Source: Diplodia intermedia (Eukaryota > Ascomycota > Dothideomycetes > Botryosphaeriales > Botryosphaeriaceae). Taken from it: a stretch of DNA of 64,000 bases. The DNA is taken from positions 1 through 64,000 of the forward strand of contig JAKEKT010000104.1 in NCBI GenBank assembly GCA_021495925.1, given 5' to 3'. The translations under genes and the position numbers were made by a program. Position 1 is the first letter of the stretch; every line of letters starts with the position of its first letter. This document shows, piece after piece, positions 21,925 through 33,843 of this stretch. The notes beneath the pieces are model-generated. The model was not told where the DNA came from, ran no database searches, and was given only the letters and a program-made list of their open reading frames with translations.

Positions 21925-21981
21925 CGGGTAGCCCGTCCGCGGAAACGGCTCCCCAGAAGTAAAACCCGGTCTCCACCAACA

Positions 21982-23166
21982 ATGCATTTCCCCACCGCAA
22001 AGAGCCTGGCCCTTGCCAGCGGCCCCTTTGCAAGACGAGGGATCAGCCCGCTCCGTCCAAACTGCCGCTCGCTGCAGCCGCACCGTGGCCTCGCCACCGC
22101 TCCGCCGATCAGAACCTTCACTCTGAACAACGGCCTCAAGATCCCGGCCATCGGCTTCGGCACCTTCCAGGACGCGGACGCGCAGGAGGCGGCGGTGTGC
22201 ACCGCGCTGCGGACGGGATACCGGCACGTCGACACGGCGAGAGTGTGAGCGACGAACCACGAAGCGCCGCGTCTCCATCTGACCGTTGCGAGCAGATACG
22301 ACACGGAAGTGCAAGTGGGCAAGGGCATCAAGCGGAGCGGGGTGGCGCGGGAGGAGATCTTCCTCACCACCAAGCTGTGGTGCAACTCGCACCACCCGGA
22401 CGACGTGGAGGCCGCGCTCGACGCCTCGCTGCGGGACCTGGACACGCCGTACGTGGACCTGTTCCTGATGCACTACCCGTGCACCTTCGCGCGCGGGGAG
22501 GACCGGTTCCCGAAGGACGGGGTGACGGGGCAGATGGTGGTGGGCGAGACGACGTTCGTGGACACGTGGGGGGCCATGGAGAGGCTTCTCGGGACGGGGA
22601 AGGTGAGGTCGATTGGCGTGTCGAATTTCAGCAAAGGGGAGATCGACACGTTGCTTCGGGAGGGGAGCGTGGTGAGTTCCGCCCGGCTTTGAAGGGCGTC
22701 GTCGGATCGTTGTTACTCATCGTTGGAGCAGGCGCCGGCCGTGCACCAGATGGAAGGTCATCTCTACCTCCAGCAAAAGGAGTTCAACGCGTGGCTCAGG
22801 TCCAAGGGCATCCACGTGACGCAGTTCAGCCCGTTGGGCAATCTGAATTCGTTCTACAGGGAAGTGTCGTGGAGCAAGACGATATCGCACATGGATCGGA
22901 TCGTTGACCATCCCGTGCTGCAAGAGGTCGCCGCGAGGTACCAGAAAAGCCCCGTACAGACGGCGCTGGCGTGGGGTGTCAACTCGGGCCGCTCGGTGAT
23001 TCCGAAAAGCGTGATCGACTGGCAGATCAAGCAGAACCTGGAGTCGGATTTCGACATTGACGATGCCGACATGGACAAGCTCGCCCAGATGGACCTCAAG
23101 ATCAGATTCAACGACCCCAGCAAGGAAAACCGCTGGCGGCTCTACAGCGACCTTGAAGGAGCGTGA
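21982..23166 (+). CDS. Aldo-keto reductase with presumptive mitochondrial leader
   Basis: Exons 21982..22244, 22296..22671 and 22732..23166. The introns (51 and 60 nt) have GTGAGC..CAG and GTGAGT..CAG borders, and the total of 1074 nt gives 357 residues. Residues 1-41 are rich in Arg and Ala without acids (ending RGLATAP), like a mitochondrial targeting peptide. An AKR barrel follows, with the full catalytic tetrad: Asp84 and Tyr89 (HVDTARVYDTE), Lys114 (TTKLW) and His147 (LMHYP). GVSNFS and the C-terminal IPKSV NADPH-binding block are present. It reduces aldehydes or ketones with NADPH; the substrate cannot be told. Some AKRs reduce 1,5-anhydrofructose. The glucan lyase-like gene is 7 kb away, but two unrelated genes lie between, so that link is speculative. 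Confidence 0.88.
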
Positions 23167-23334
23167 AGAGGGAGACCGACGGGCAGCGCATCATGACCGA
23201 ATCTTCCTCATTTTTTTTTTCTCTCTCTCTCGCTCGGCTTCTATAAAGCCAGCCAGCAACAGCTAGACCACGTATCGCAAACACGACCCCAAGCAACGGG
23301 CCAACAACAGTCCAAAGACCACAGTGACGACCAT

Positions 23335-24814
23335 TCACGCAGGCACCAACGACCCCCCACCAGCCAACCCATACGAACTCCCATTCAACCACGCATTCCC
23401 CCCAGCACCGCCATCATACGTCACCGTGAACCCGTTACCCACCACATTCCCCACCCCCGCACCCCCACTCGAAAAGTTCGCCACCCTCGAATCCCCCGTC
23501 ACAACCCACGTACTCGACGCATCCAACACCACACTCACACTCCCCTCCTTATCCCCTCCCTCGGGCAACACCACGCGCCCCGTCCAACGCGAATGCTCCG
23601 CCAACCCCCACACCACACTACTCCCATTATACGCCACGACATCCCCCGCCAACTCGCTCTCCGCGACCGCGACGTCCACGACGGCCGGGGCGATGGCGGC
23701 GTTCTGCTCGCCGCCGGCGAAGTACGAGAACTCCTGCGTCACCTGCGACGCGTTGGCGACGAGCAGCAGGCCCGAGGCGGCGGCGAGGCGCGTGCGGCGC
23801 ACGGCGGCGGAGGCGACGACGTTGCCGAACCACAGCGCGGGCGCGGAGGGGCCGGTGGCGGTGAGGAGGGAGTCGGTGAGGGAGAGGCGGGCGCCGGAGA
23901 GGCGGGTGGAGGAGGAGAACTGTCGGGGGTGGGGTGTTAGCGGGGGGGATGGGGATGGGGGCGGGGGTCGAGGTGAGGGACGGATGGAGGGAGGGAGAGA
24001 GGGAGACAAAACGCACCATGACGGTCCCGGCCAACAAGCCAGCGGTGAAGTCGACATGTTCGAACACTGCCGTCTGCGGGCCGTCGGAGAACAGGGCGGG
24101 GGCCTGCTCGGCCCAGCCGACGACGTTGCGGCCGGTGACGGAGCCGAGGGCGTAGAAGAGGGCGGAGCCGACGCCGGCGGTGTGGGCGACGCTGTCGGAG
24201 ACGTCGACGACGCCGGCCGGGTTGTCGCCGGAGAAGGACGAGCAGCGGTTGCCGCCCGAGTAGTGGCGCACGTTGGTGGCGACGATGGTGCCGTTGCCCG
24301 CGGCGTACAGCCCGTGCGAGACGGGGCCGGAGCTGTACAGGTCGGTGTCGGACACGTGCACGACGGTGCCGGCGCCGAACGCGAAGACGTTGGCGGCGCC
24401 GTTGTGCACGGTGATGTTCGAGTGCGCGATGGTCGCGGTCGAGCCGTTGGCGACGTTGACGGCCGCGTTGAGCCCGTAGAAGCTGGCCTGGTACAGGTTC
24501 GAGCTGTACCCGTGCTTGACCACGTCCACGTACGACAGGTTGAGCTGCGTGCCGTCGGTCACGACGATGACGCTGGTGTCGTTGGCCGCGGCCGAGAAGC
24601 TGGCGTGGTCCACGCTCGTGTCGTTGCCGTTGGTGTACTCGTATGGCCCGACGATGTCGTTGGTCTGGTACAGGATCGGCTCGATGTCGTACACGGCCTT
24701 GATCGCGTTGTCCGCCGCGTCGGCGGCCAGGTCGGCGTAGGCGCTGGGATCGACGACCGACACGGCGGCCAATGACACGCCCGAGAATGAGAGGAGGTGA
24801 GCTGAGAGACGCAT
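23335..24814 (-). CDS. Secreted right-handed beta-helix protein
   Basis: Complement of exons 24017..24814 and 23335..23919, with a 97-nt intron (GTGCGT..CAG with a GCTAAC branch site), in phase 0 throughout; 460 residues. The chosen ATG gives a signal peptide (MRLSAHLLSFSGVSLAAVS). The body is made of short, low-charge, Asn/Ser/Val/Gly-rich turns such as GTQLNLSYVDVVKHG, STATIAHSNITVHNG and GTIVATNVRHYSGG. This spacing is typical of pectate-lyase-like parallel beta-helices, with many N-glycosylation sequons. No catalytic motif of a pectinase family is evident, and the function is unknown. An upstream in-frame ATG at 24907 would hide the signal peptide and is not favoured. Confidence 0.7.
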
Positions 24815-25461
24815 GGTGAACAGTGGCTGTGATGCACGGGAACACTGTCGATCTGCTGATGGAGTCTGAGTCGACAGCATCCGCCCTCGCTTCCGCAAGA
24901 CCGACATCCTTTATACACAGCTCCCTCCACTTTTGAGGTTGGATCAATTTGCTTTTGTCCACGGAGCAGCCGAATGCAAAGGGGACGCGGATGCCGCAAG
25001 CGTGCCAAGGCATGAGTGAATCGTCACCCACATCCTGTTCCTGTAGAGTGCGCCGTGGCTGCATATTGGCTTCTCGCCGAGCCGAGTATAGTGGCACGCC
25101 GTGACTACGACAGTGTGCCTGAAGCAGTTAACAAGAGCGGGCTGATCCGGGGAAAATCCGGGGTAGCCTGTGTTCCCCGCGCCGGGTGACGTGGACGCGT
25201 GGAGCCGAACGCGGAGCCGAGTTGATAGTTAATTACACTCCCGAGCAACGGCGCCGATGGTCATCGGAATGTGGGCCCAGGGCCGTTCTTATTGCGCTTT
25301 TCTCTAGATAATCGAGAGTAATGAAGAGGCTACGACGAATGAAATACATCGAGTACATGTTACACGGAGTAGGTGGACCGAGGCGCCCGCTATCCAGCCA
25401 ACCCAAGAAAAAAACGCCAGACAGTAATGCATACAGAATCGTTCAGGCTCACCAGCTCCGC
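24815..25461. other. Intergenic, no gene recognised
   Basis: About 650 bases between two minus-strand genes. It must hold the promoter of the beta-helix gene and the 3' flank of the desaturase. No other feature seen. Confidence 0.5.
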
Positions 25462-27302
25462 TCAGTGCAGCCCGCTCTCCCCCGTCTCGGCCATGTGCAT
25501 CTGGCACTGCACCAACGTCTCCACCATCTTGGCCACCTCCTCCAGTCTCGTCAGCACCACCTTGTTGCCCTCGACGAAGCCCTGGCACTGGTACTTGATA
25601 CCCGTCTTGGCGCAGAACTCGCGCACCAGCACCTGAGCGGCGCGCAGGTTGTGGCGGGGCAGGCGAGGGAACAGGTGGTGCACCGCCTGGAACTGCAGGC
25701 CACCGTGCAGGAAGTCGAGCCATTCGGGGCAGTCGACGTCCATGGTGGTGCGGAGCTGGCGCTGGGCGAAAGACTCGGTCGGGCCAAGATCGGCCGTCGG
25801 CATACCCCAGTGAGACAGCGTGATCTGCACGTGCAGCAACATGGTGATCATGTGCGAGGTGAGCACGAAGGCGACGCGAGTGGGCCAGTCGGGCAGAGTG
25901 CGCCAGACGAGGGCGTAGCCGAACAGGGCCCAGTAGCAGCCCATGAAGGCCACCTCCAGCCAGCGCGTCCACCAGGCCGAGCCGAGCTGGGCAGCACGCG
26001 GCGACACCAGATGCAGCCACGAGAGCATGTACAGGTTGAAGCGGGCGAGGGCCATGACGGGGTAGTACGTGTACTTCTGGTAGGGCACGAGGATGTCGGC
26101 GGCCTTGTCCCAGTAGAAGGTGAAGTTGTAGAAGGTGCTGCGGATCGACTTGAAGTAGGTGGGCGAGGTGGAGAACAGTGGGATGTTCTGGATGTCCGGG
26201 TCGTGCTCGGGCATGTTGGTGATCAGGTGGTGCACGTTGTGCGAGCTCTTCCACCAGCCAATGGACAGGCCGCAGCAGAAGTCGGCGATGAAGGCGCCGA
26301 TGACGGTGTCGATGACGAAGTTGCCCGAGATGCCACGGTGGCCGGCGTCGTGGGCGGTGAACATGATCTGCTGCCAGAAGAAGCCGAGGAAGACGGCCGA
26401 GGTCAGGTACCACGCCTTCGCGAGGAAGAACAGGAACAGGCAGAACAGGGCCGAGTAGCGCAGCATCTCCTTGCCGTACTGGGAGTAGCGGCAGCGGTAC
26501 AGGCCCTGGGCCTCGATGAGGCGGTGCAGCGCATCGTATTCGGATCGGATCTGCTGCTGCGTCTCGGGGTCGAGCGAGGGGTAGTTGCGGATGCCGTCGG
26601 CTACCTCCTTCTGCTCGAGCGCGGCCGTGTACGTGGTGCGCGACAGTTTCTCCGTGGGGAAGAGGGCGGCGGCGGGCTTGGCGGTGGTGGCGACGTTGTT
26701 TCGGCGCCTGCAATCTCCGGGCGCAGCCAGCAGCGCGTCGGAGCGGTCTCCGCCGAGGGCCTTGGGCGCGTCCAGCTCGGCGTCGGAGAGGCCGACGCTC
26801 GAGTTGCTGGAGCTCAGCGGGTCGAGGCGCGCGCTGAAGATGGAGGCGGCGTCGTCGTTGCAGCTGGCCGAGTCGGAGGCCGTGTCGTCGTCGGCGGGGG
26901 CGGGGGCGTGGTCAGGGGCGCGCTGGGCGGTGGCGGCCCGAATGGGCGGCTCGAGATTCGTCCAGGGCTGGGCGACGCGGCCGATGCGATAGGCCTTCAT
27001 GATCGCCAGGGTCTTCTGGAAATGGTACCTGCGGCGCGAGAGTCAGCGCCGGCGCAGACCGCCCGCGCAAGCAACACGCGCAACGCGCACACATACTTAC
27101 CCGGGGGGAGGGGGGGTAGTTACACGTTGATCTCGTCCGTCGCGTCGCGGCCGACCATGTGCAGGATGGCCAGGCGGCCGCCGGGGTGGCGGTCGATCCA
27201 GCCGTCCAGCTTCAGCGCGTGGCCCTCGTGGATGACGATGAGCTGGCCGTCGGTGACGAGGCGCTCGACCTCGGCGGCCGAGATGAGGCGGGTGCGGTCC
27301 AT
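25462..27302 (-). CDS. Delta-8 sphingolipid desaturase with N-terminal cytochrome b5
   Basis: Complement of exons 27124..27302 and 25462..27028. The 95-nt intron has GTAACT..CAG borders and rejoins a Val codon; 581 residues. The N-terminal cytochrome b5 domain carries the haem motif HPGG at residues 39-42. The desaturase domain has the three histidine boxes HDAGH, HNVHH and QAVHH. The Gln in the third box marks a front-end desaturase. Several hydrophobic segments lie between the boxes. Length and order match fungal delta-8 sphingolipid desaturases, which act in the ER on the long-chain base of glucosylceramide before C9 methylation. A fatty-acid front-end desaturase is the alternative. A TATA box lies about 80 bases upstream. 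The link between b5 and membrane domains is Ser/Asp-rich. Confidence 0.9.
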
Positions 27303-27380
27303 GGCGGTGGTGAGGAGTGGGCGAGGAGGGCGCGGCGGGCGTGGTTTGGAAAGGGCGCTGCGTGCCTGCCGGGAAAGCGC

Positions 27381-27386
27381 TATATA
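27381..27386 (-). promoter_or_regulatory. TATA box of desaturase gene
   Basis: TATATA on the minus strand, 79-84 bases upstream of the ATG at 27302, in otherwise GC-rich DNA. Confidence 0.5.
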
Positions 27387-28064
27387 CCTGCGCGCTCACT
27401 TTTGCTGGACCCTGATCGCCTGGCCTGATCGCCTGGCCACCAGCGCGCCTGGCCAGATCGCCTGCTCTCCTTTCGCCGCGGCTGCCAAGCGCCAATATGT
27501 CGACCGAGCGTGCGAGCTGAAACTGCGCCCCTATGCCGCGTCAAGAGCGTCCTCTGGCTGCGCCCGCCATCAGGGGCCGCGGCAAGCCCCGCGCAATCTG
27601 GTGGCCGTTGTACCGGCTGCTTGTGGCCAAGCTGCGTGCCACACGCCCGCCGAGCCAATGGCCGCCGTCGCGAATACGCCGCCTGCGCTGCGAATACGCG
27701 GCCCGTACGAGTCACGTGCCGGTTTCCGTATCTCGCTTAGCCCTCTTGCTCCCGGCGCCCTCCCGCCGCGCCTTCTCACCGACACGCCCGCCCGCGCTGC
27801 CTCGTCCCTGGTCATCTCGGGTGCGTCCAGCTCGTCCAGCTTCCGTGTCCGTGTCGCCTGCGCCGCGCCCGTCGCCCGCCTCTCGCGCAGGCTACCTGGC
27901 CTGCCGTTGCCCCACACCGAGCGGAACGACTCCCGCTGCGGCCAAGCCTCCTTCGCCCCACGGGCCTACCCTCGTCCAGCGCGGAGTGCGCCCGCCTGCC
28001 GCCGCCCCCGTCGGCCCTCGCCGCGCCGCCTCGGCGCAGCTGCCCTGCGTCTCGTCAACCGGCA

Positions 28065-28088
28065 GCGTGAGCGTGAGCGTGAGCGTGA
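28065..28088. repeat. Hexanucleotide repeat (GCGTGA)4
   Basis: Four exact GCGTGA units, followed after a short spacer by three GGACAC units near 28098. They lie in the intergenic region between desaturase and glucan lyase-like genes. Confidence 0.8.
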
Positions 28089-29774
28089 CAAGGACATGGA
28101 CACGGACACGGACACGGCGGCGGAAAGGCCAGCGGCAGCGGCGGAGGCACACGGGGCATGCGTCAACGGCAGCGCCAGCGGTGAGCAGCCAGGCGCGGCC
28201 TTGGTTGCAGTCAGGGGACGGCGATGCAGCGGCGGCGGCGAGACAGGAGCGTACAAACGGCGGCGATGGCGTGACGGCGGCAGGTGGAACGAAGCGGCGT
28301 TTGCTGGGACCCTGTCGAGAGATCGGCCCCGGCCTGTGTTCGTGCAAGGAGGGAGGCCATGGTCCCAGATAGAGCGTGTTGGCGGTTGAGCGTCGTCATA
28401 GCTGGCCAGCACGCCGGGCCACCCAAAACTTGGAGTGCCTCAACGCACTCTTCTGCTTCTCGGACGTCATAGATGCATGTCCTCGCTCTTACATTTGGAT
28501 CTGCGTGGCGTGCAACAGCACTCGCACGGAGTCGGCCTGACTCTGCCTTGGGTTTCGGTGGATAGTGGAGCGGCGTGGTGGAGCAAGGTGCGCCCTGACT
28601 GACTCTGACTTCGTCGGCGAGTTTGCAGAAATACAGTTCGACACAGCACTGCGCAGCGGCCAGGACACAGCTCTATCGCAACAATGCGCCATGCGTTTCC
28701 CGGTCGGGTTAACCAGGAGCAATGGCCAACCAGGTGCAATGGCAGTCCCGAATAGTTCGGTCGCACGGAGCCCCGCTCTAGAAAGCGTCGAGGCGGTCGA
28801 GGAGTGGAGACTTTGGGCGTGGTGAGCGTGTCGCTATTTTTGCCACCCACCCACGGGCCTTCTGGAAGCAACTTTCAGGGGATCTGCAGGGTGTCGCGCG
28901 TCATGTCTGACAGCAGAGAGCGAGGCATGTTATCGGCTAGACGAAGTCATGTTGGGTACACTGGCCACGGGCTCGGCGGGCACCGTATCGGGCGGGATCC
29001 CTGGGCAACGTGAGCGACCGTCGGGCACGTGTGGAGTGGGCGAAGCCGACAACCTTAATACTTTATCGCCCATGCGGGGTCGAGGGCGAGGGGCAAGCCG
29101 TGCGTCGCGCCCCGGGGCTTCAGCAGAGGAAACAATGATGAAGAGGAAAGAAAGAAAAGAGGAAGAGAGGCGGGCGAGGAGCGACGGGGCGGCGGATGCG
29201 CCGGAGGGGTATGGGGTATTAATAATTGTAGCTGGCCACCGACGGTGCGCGGGCCGCTCGCCATCCGCCTCACTCACGCTGACGGACGCCGAGGCTACCA
29301 TCGCTCTTATAACCCGCACGCATCGCGTTAGCCACCAGCTCGACGTGAAACCGTGAGCCACGCCGGGCCACCGAACGCTGCCCGCTCGGAGTCCACTCGG
29401 CATCCTCGACCATCGCTCCCGGCCTTTGATACGCCTTCGGCACGAGCCCGGTGAAACTGTCGCCGTCTGTGATTGGCTGTCTTGTCTTACTACAGCCTGC
29501 AGCTCGATGACCAAGCACTCAGGCCTGAATGACGGAGCAAAAGAGACTCTCCGAGTGGTGCCGGCTACAACCGACCGTGACCCCTGTATGGAAATGACTT
29601 GGCTCATCGTGACCGGAGTACAGCATCGTCAGTAGCAACGCCGGCAAGCGACTCCAATATTTGTTTCAAGATTACAGACACCACAGACGCCATCGCCATG
29701 TAATCACAATTTGCGCAACTCAACCCATTTCCAACAGGAAAACCCAAGATCATGGTCCCCGACACGGAAGGCCG

Positions 29775-32700
29775 TCACCGATAAACAACCTCAATCACCG
29801 CCTCCACGTCCTTCTTGGTCGGCACCCACACCACGGACGCCTTCTTCGCAACATCCCCGCCGACCCGGACGCCGCCACCACCACGCAGCACGTTGACAGC
29901 GACCGCGGCCATATCGGTCCGCGGCTCGTGCCAGACGACGAGCCGGAACTCGGGGCCGACATCGCGCTCGACCCGCTCGTCGTCGTACCTCTCCGCATCC
30001 GGGACACCATCATCGCCGCCGACGACGCTCCCCTTCCAGCGCGTCGACAGCGTGATGCGCCTGCCGGTGACCTTGTCGCCGTACGCATCCTCGACGACGT
30101 TCTGCGATTGGAAATCCAAGGTCAGTTGCCGTATCCACACACGCACACGCACACGCACGCATTCGATTGGATACGCACCTGTTCGACATCCACGCGGCGG
30201 AAGTTGCTGCGCGCTTCCCCGTCGCCGTACTCGTTGTTCGCCCGCGCGCGCGCCTCCTCCTCCTCCTCCTTGTCGTCGTCGTCCGGCTGCTGCAGGAAGA
30301 GGTAGTACGCGTCGTCGGGCGCGCTGCTGCGCGAGACGCCGTCGTCGAGGTACATGGAGTACTTGGTCGGGCCGCGCTGGGGGAAGGGAAAAAAAAAGAA
30401 GTCAGTGGTGGGGGATTGTGCGAGCGGGTGGGGAGAAGAAGTGGGGAGGGTGGGTTGGTCAAAACGTACCGATGAGTGCCCCGGGTAGATGTTGATGGTG
30501 ATGGGGTTCGCGGGAGCTGCGGGCAGCTCCGGACGCGTGCGGTCGGGGACGGAGTCGCGGACTTGGATCTGGGGGATGATGGCGCCTGGCGGGGGAGGGG
30601 GGCACTTAGCGGTTGGAGGAGGGAGCTTGGAGGGAGGGGGGGCTTTGTTTGGGTGGGGTTCTTACCTTCGCGGATGTACATGGGGCAGACGTATGGGAGG
30701 TGGCCGTCCTCGGGGCTGATGTGGCAGTCGAAGGAGACGTTGGAGCCTCCCGGGACGCTCGGTTGCAAGGCCTCGCCTATGGCGTCGTCGTAGTGCGGGC
30801 GCAGGTTCATGGGGAACCACGCCGTGGTCGAGGGCAAGTAGATTTCGCGCCGCGCCTGTTTCTGCTCCAGCTGGGGCGCCACGAGGATGTCGTTCCCGAC
30901 CATGTACTGGCTCTTGTTTGCCCATTCGTGCTGCTTGCTGATTAGCGTTGGGCGCCACGCAAGCGGGTTGTCACGCCCCCTTACCCTTGAGAAGAGACTG
31001 CCGTCCAGGGGATCGGTGATGACGAGTGATCTCGCGATGGGTAGGCCTGTGATGCTGTTCTCGAACATGGCATCGTACAGCAGCTGTAGGAGGCTGTAGC
31101 GGAGGCGGATGTAGTACCTGCTGACCGGCAAGACCGACTGGTAGATGTCACGCTCTCCATCCGCCACCTGCCTCCAATTGTCACGGTACCATTCGAAATA
31201 CCGATACGGCTCCTTTTTACGGTTTCAGCCTTGGAGTATCGTGTTGCACCAGCAGTCGGCGACACTCACCTGGAAGTCTTTCTTCTTCCAATCCACATTC
31301 TCCTTGTCGGTATGCTTGGCGGAGTAGTGGTTCCTGCGATTCCGTCAGCGACACAACACGGCCAGGGAATCCCACACTCACCGGAACCAAGGGAGGAGGC
31401 TGTACGCGCAGTACCAGCGTATCAGCAGCTCCGGATCAGCGAACGCGGTGAGGTTGCCCTCGGGCGGCTCGAATCCGCCGACGTCGGCGCCCGCGATGGT
31501 GACGCCGGCCAAGCCGAGCGCGATGACCTGGGCGACGGAGATCTGCAAGAAGTCCCAGGTCGAGGCGTTGTCGCCGGTCCAGAGGCCGGCGTAGCGCTGG
31601 GCGCCGGCGTAGCTGCCCCTACCGATGATGAAGTTGCGCTTGCCCTTGCGGCTGGCGAGCTCGTTGAGGCCCTTGAAGGTCGCCTTGTGCAGGTTGAAGC
31701 TGTACAGCGACCAGATCTCGATGGCCGTCTTCTGGTCCGTCGTGGGCTCGCCCCGCCAGCCGTCCGAGTCGAGCATGAGGCGGAACGGCCACCTGGGAAG
31801 GCCTTTCGTCAGCGGGGGAAATGCGTGTGCGCGGTTTTTACGGGCTCCCTCCCGTGACTTACGACTTCATGTCTCCGTATCGCTGGGCCATGCATGGAGA
31901 TGTCATGTCCTGCCACACGAACTCGAGCCCAGTGTTGAACAGGTACTCGTACTGCTTGCCCCACCAGTCTCGGGTCCTTTCCTGGTTCAGGTTGGGATAG
32001 TACCCGGGACAGCCTTGCTTGTTTCCGTACGACACGCCGCCGCGGAAAAGCTGCTTCCGGTCAGGGTTGTTGAAGGAGGCGCTGAATTCATGCTCGTCAT
32101 CTGGCTCCTCGGGGTCACTCTGTCGGAAGGGCCGCGTGTAGTAGAGCTTGGAACCGCCGTACTGCATGTACCGTTGATCCCACCAATTCGGTGCAGATGG
32201 GTCGACATTGCGACGATCCAACACGAAGTGGTCCTGGGAGAGGCCCTCGTTCAGTGTGGTATATTCCGGATCGTCCCTGGCGTTGATGACGGGAGTGATG
32301 TTGGTGCTGCAGCGTACTCCCTTCTTGCGCAACTCCAAGAACATCTTTTCGGGCTGCGGGAACTTGCCTTTGTCGATGGTAAAGGTCCTGTAGTCGCGTT
32401 GGATGTCGACGTCGATATGCATGCCATCTGTGTCTCCCGTAAGCATGACGGAGGATGAGGGGGTCCGTCATCGATACCTAGTGGGATGCCGTAGTCACGA
32501 TATTTCTGGACTGCCTGCTCAACTCGCTGCTGGCGGTCGTACCCATAGCAGCCCTGGTGGTTGCCGAGAACGAAGCGCGGCATCAGTCTTGGCCGCCCGA
32601 CGAGTGACGAGTAGCCGCGGATGACCTCGCTGATGTCGTCCCCAGCAATGAAGATGCCTTGGAAGCCGTTGAAGCGGGTGGCGATGCGGAGCTGCGTGGT

Positions 32701-33843
32701 GTTGGTCTTGCCAAGATCCACACAGACATGCGAGTAGTTGTCGATGAACGTCGCCAACTGAGACATGCTGTCATATTCAATTAGCATTTGCAAGGATGAA
32801 GATGTACCAATGTGTTCCCTCACTATCCTGGATGGCCGTTGACTTCGATGAAGTACGGCTCTACATACAGTTAGTCAAAGCGAACGAGGATGGCTGAGGT
32901 GTCTTGCCTGAGTGGTACAAAGGTTCGGCATTCTCAAACGGGCCGCGGCCATAGACGTTGTTGTACCGCATGTTGTCAAAGTCTGTATGCGAGATGAGTG
33001 AGCATCACGAGGATCAGCTTGCGGGAGTGGGTATGCGTACTGAAGTAGTTCATGTATGTGTTGTCCTTGAACAAATGGTTGCCGCCTTGCTCGCCGAAGC
33101 CCATGTACCTCGCCGGATCTGGCTTCTCAACGGACAGGACTATGGCACTCGGCTCTTGCTGTGTGTCGCGTACTTGGTACTGCAGAGGCCTCTTCTTTGT
33201 TTTCCAGATGACTGCCTGTCCTGATTCCGCTGGCGCAGAGATGGGGAGTTCGTCATCCCGGAGGTGCATCTTGATGGTCCGAGTGGCCATGATCCTGAAA
33301 GGATCGCGCTGGATCCAAAGCTGAACCGTGGGATTGCCACTCTTGTCGACCGATCTGAGATTGTAGTACCGCGGGTTGCTGTCGTCAAATTGAACAGACC
33401 ATTCGATACCCTCAGCCCGGTCCAAGATCTCAATCATTTTCGACAGCTCTGCTCTGATGATGGTCCGCCTGTAATAGTGTGAGCATGTTTCATGGTAGCA
33501 TGTGCAGCTAAGATGGAGGTGCGGCATACGTATTGTAGTCTGTGAACTCGTGGCCTTCTTTGTAGTGCGGGTAGAACCTGATGCGCCACACCAAAGGACG
33601 CATGAATTGGATCAACATGAGGGCCCCAGTGCTGAGGCGAAACACTCGACCATGGCCGCAAGCCGGGTTTTGTGCATTTCCGGTGGCATCTAGCTGGTCC
33701 TTCTCGTTGTATGTGACTGAATCCGGTCTCAAGGTGTTGGCCGAGAGCTCTCTGTCGAAGAATTCATCGGCGGGGATGAAACGGTAGGGGTCGCGATGTT
33801 TGGGGTGGTGCTCATCCTCAGTTCCAATCGTGTCGTCAGGCAT
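29775..33843 (-). CDS. GH31 alpha-1,4-glucan lyase-like enzyme (12 exons, one apparent frameshift)
   Basis: Complement of exons 33530..33843, 33041..33468, 32908..32982, 32824..32860, 32478..32767, 31863..32427, 31382..31792, 31270..31333, 30666..31212, 30470..30587, 30179..30376 and 29775..30101. About 1123 residues if the 2-nt excess in exon 10 is discounted. It is a GH31 fold: GFGEQGGNHLFKDNTYMNYF, the YGIPLDGMHIDVDI segment, the nucleophile motif VWQDM with Asp near residue 555, and GLWTGDN with Asp near 644. VWQDMTSP and the NKQGCPGYYPNL region resemble alpha-1,4-glucan lyases more than alpha-glucosidases, which have WxDMNE. Such lyases cut glycogen, starch or maltodextrin from the non-reducing end by elimination, giving 1,5-anhydro-D-fructose. 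No signal peptide is seen, so it probably acts on internal glycogen. The divergent dehydratase-like neighbour supports the call. Intron 3 is GC-AG. The frame slips within exon 10 near 30540. Confidence 0.82.
32861..32907 (-). other. GC-AG intron in glucan lyase-like gene
   Basis: On the minus strand the exon ends in CAG and the intron begins GCAAGA. It ends ACTAACTGTATGTAG, with a good branch site. Only this border keeps the frame from the LYHS to the EPYFIEV block. The flanking CAG|GCAAG match is the usual context for rare GC donors. Confidence 0.75.

Larger units (their letters stand above)
27303..29774. other. Long GC-rich intergenic region
   Basis: About 2.5 kb between the desaturase start and the 3' end of the glucan lyase-like gene. 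It is GC-rich, so long open frames occur by chance on both strands. All are Arg/Pro/Ala-rich and show no domain, start context or intron pattern. Short simple repeats (GCGTGA)4 at 28065 and (GGACAC)3 near 28098 are present. An untranslated RNA cannot be excluded. Confidence 0.5.

Noticed and set aside
25321..28389. 1022-codon open frame on the + strand
   Set aside because: It is antisense to the cytochrome b5-desaturase gene, whose histidine boxes and HPGG motif fix the coding strand. The open frame results from GC-rich codon bias.
28930..29607. 225-codon minus-strand open frame
   Set aside because: Low-complexity Arg/Ser/Pro sequence without a domain, overlapped by similar open frames on the + strand.
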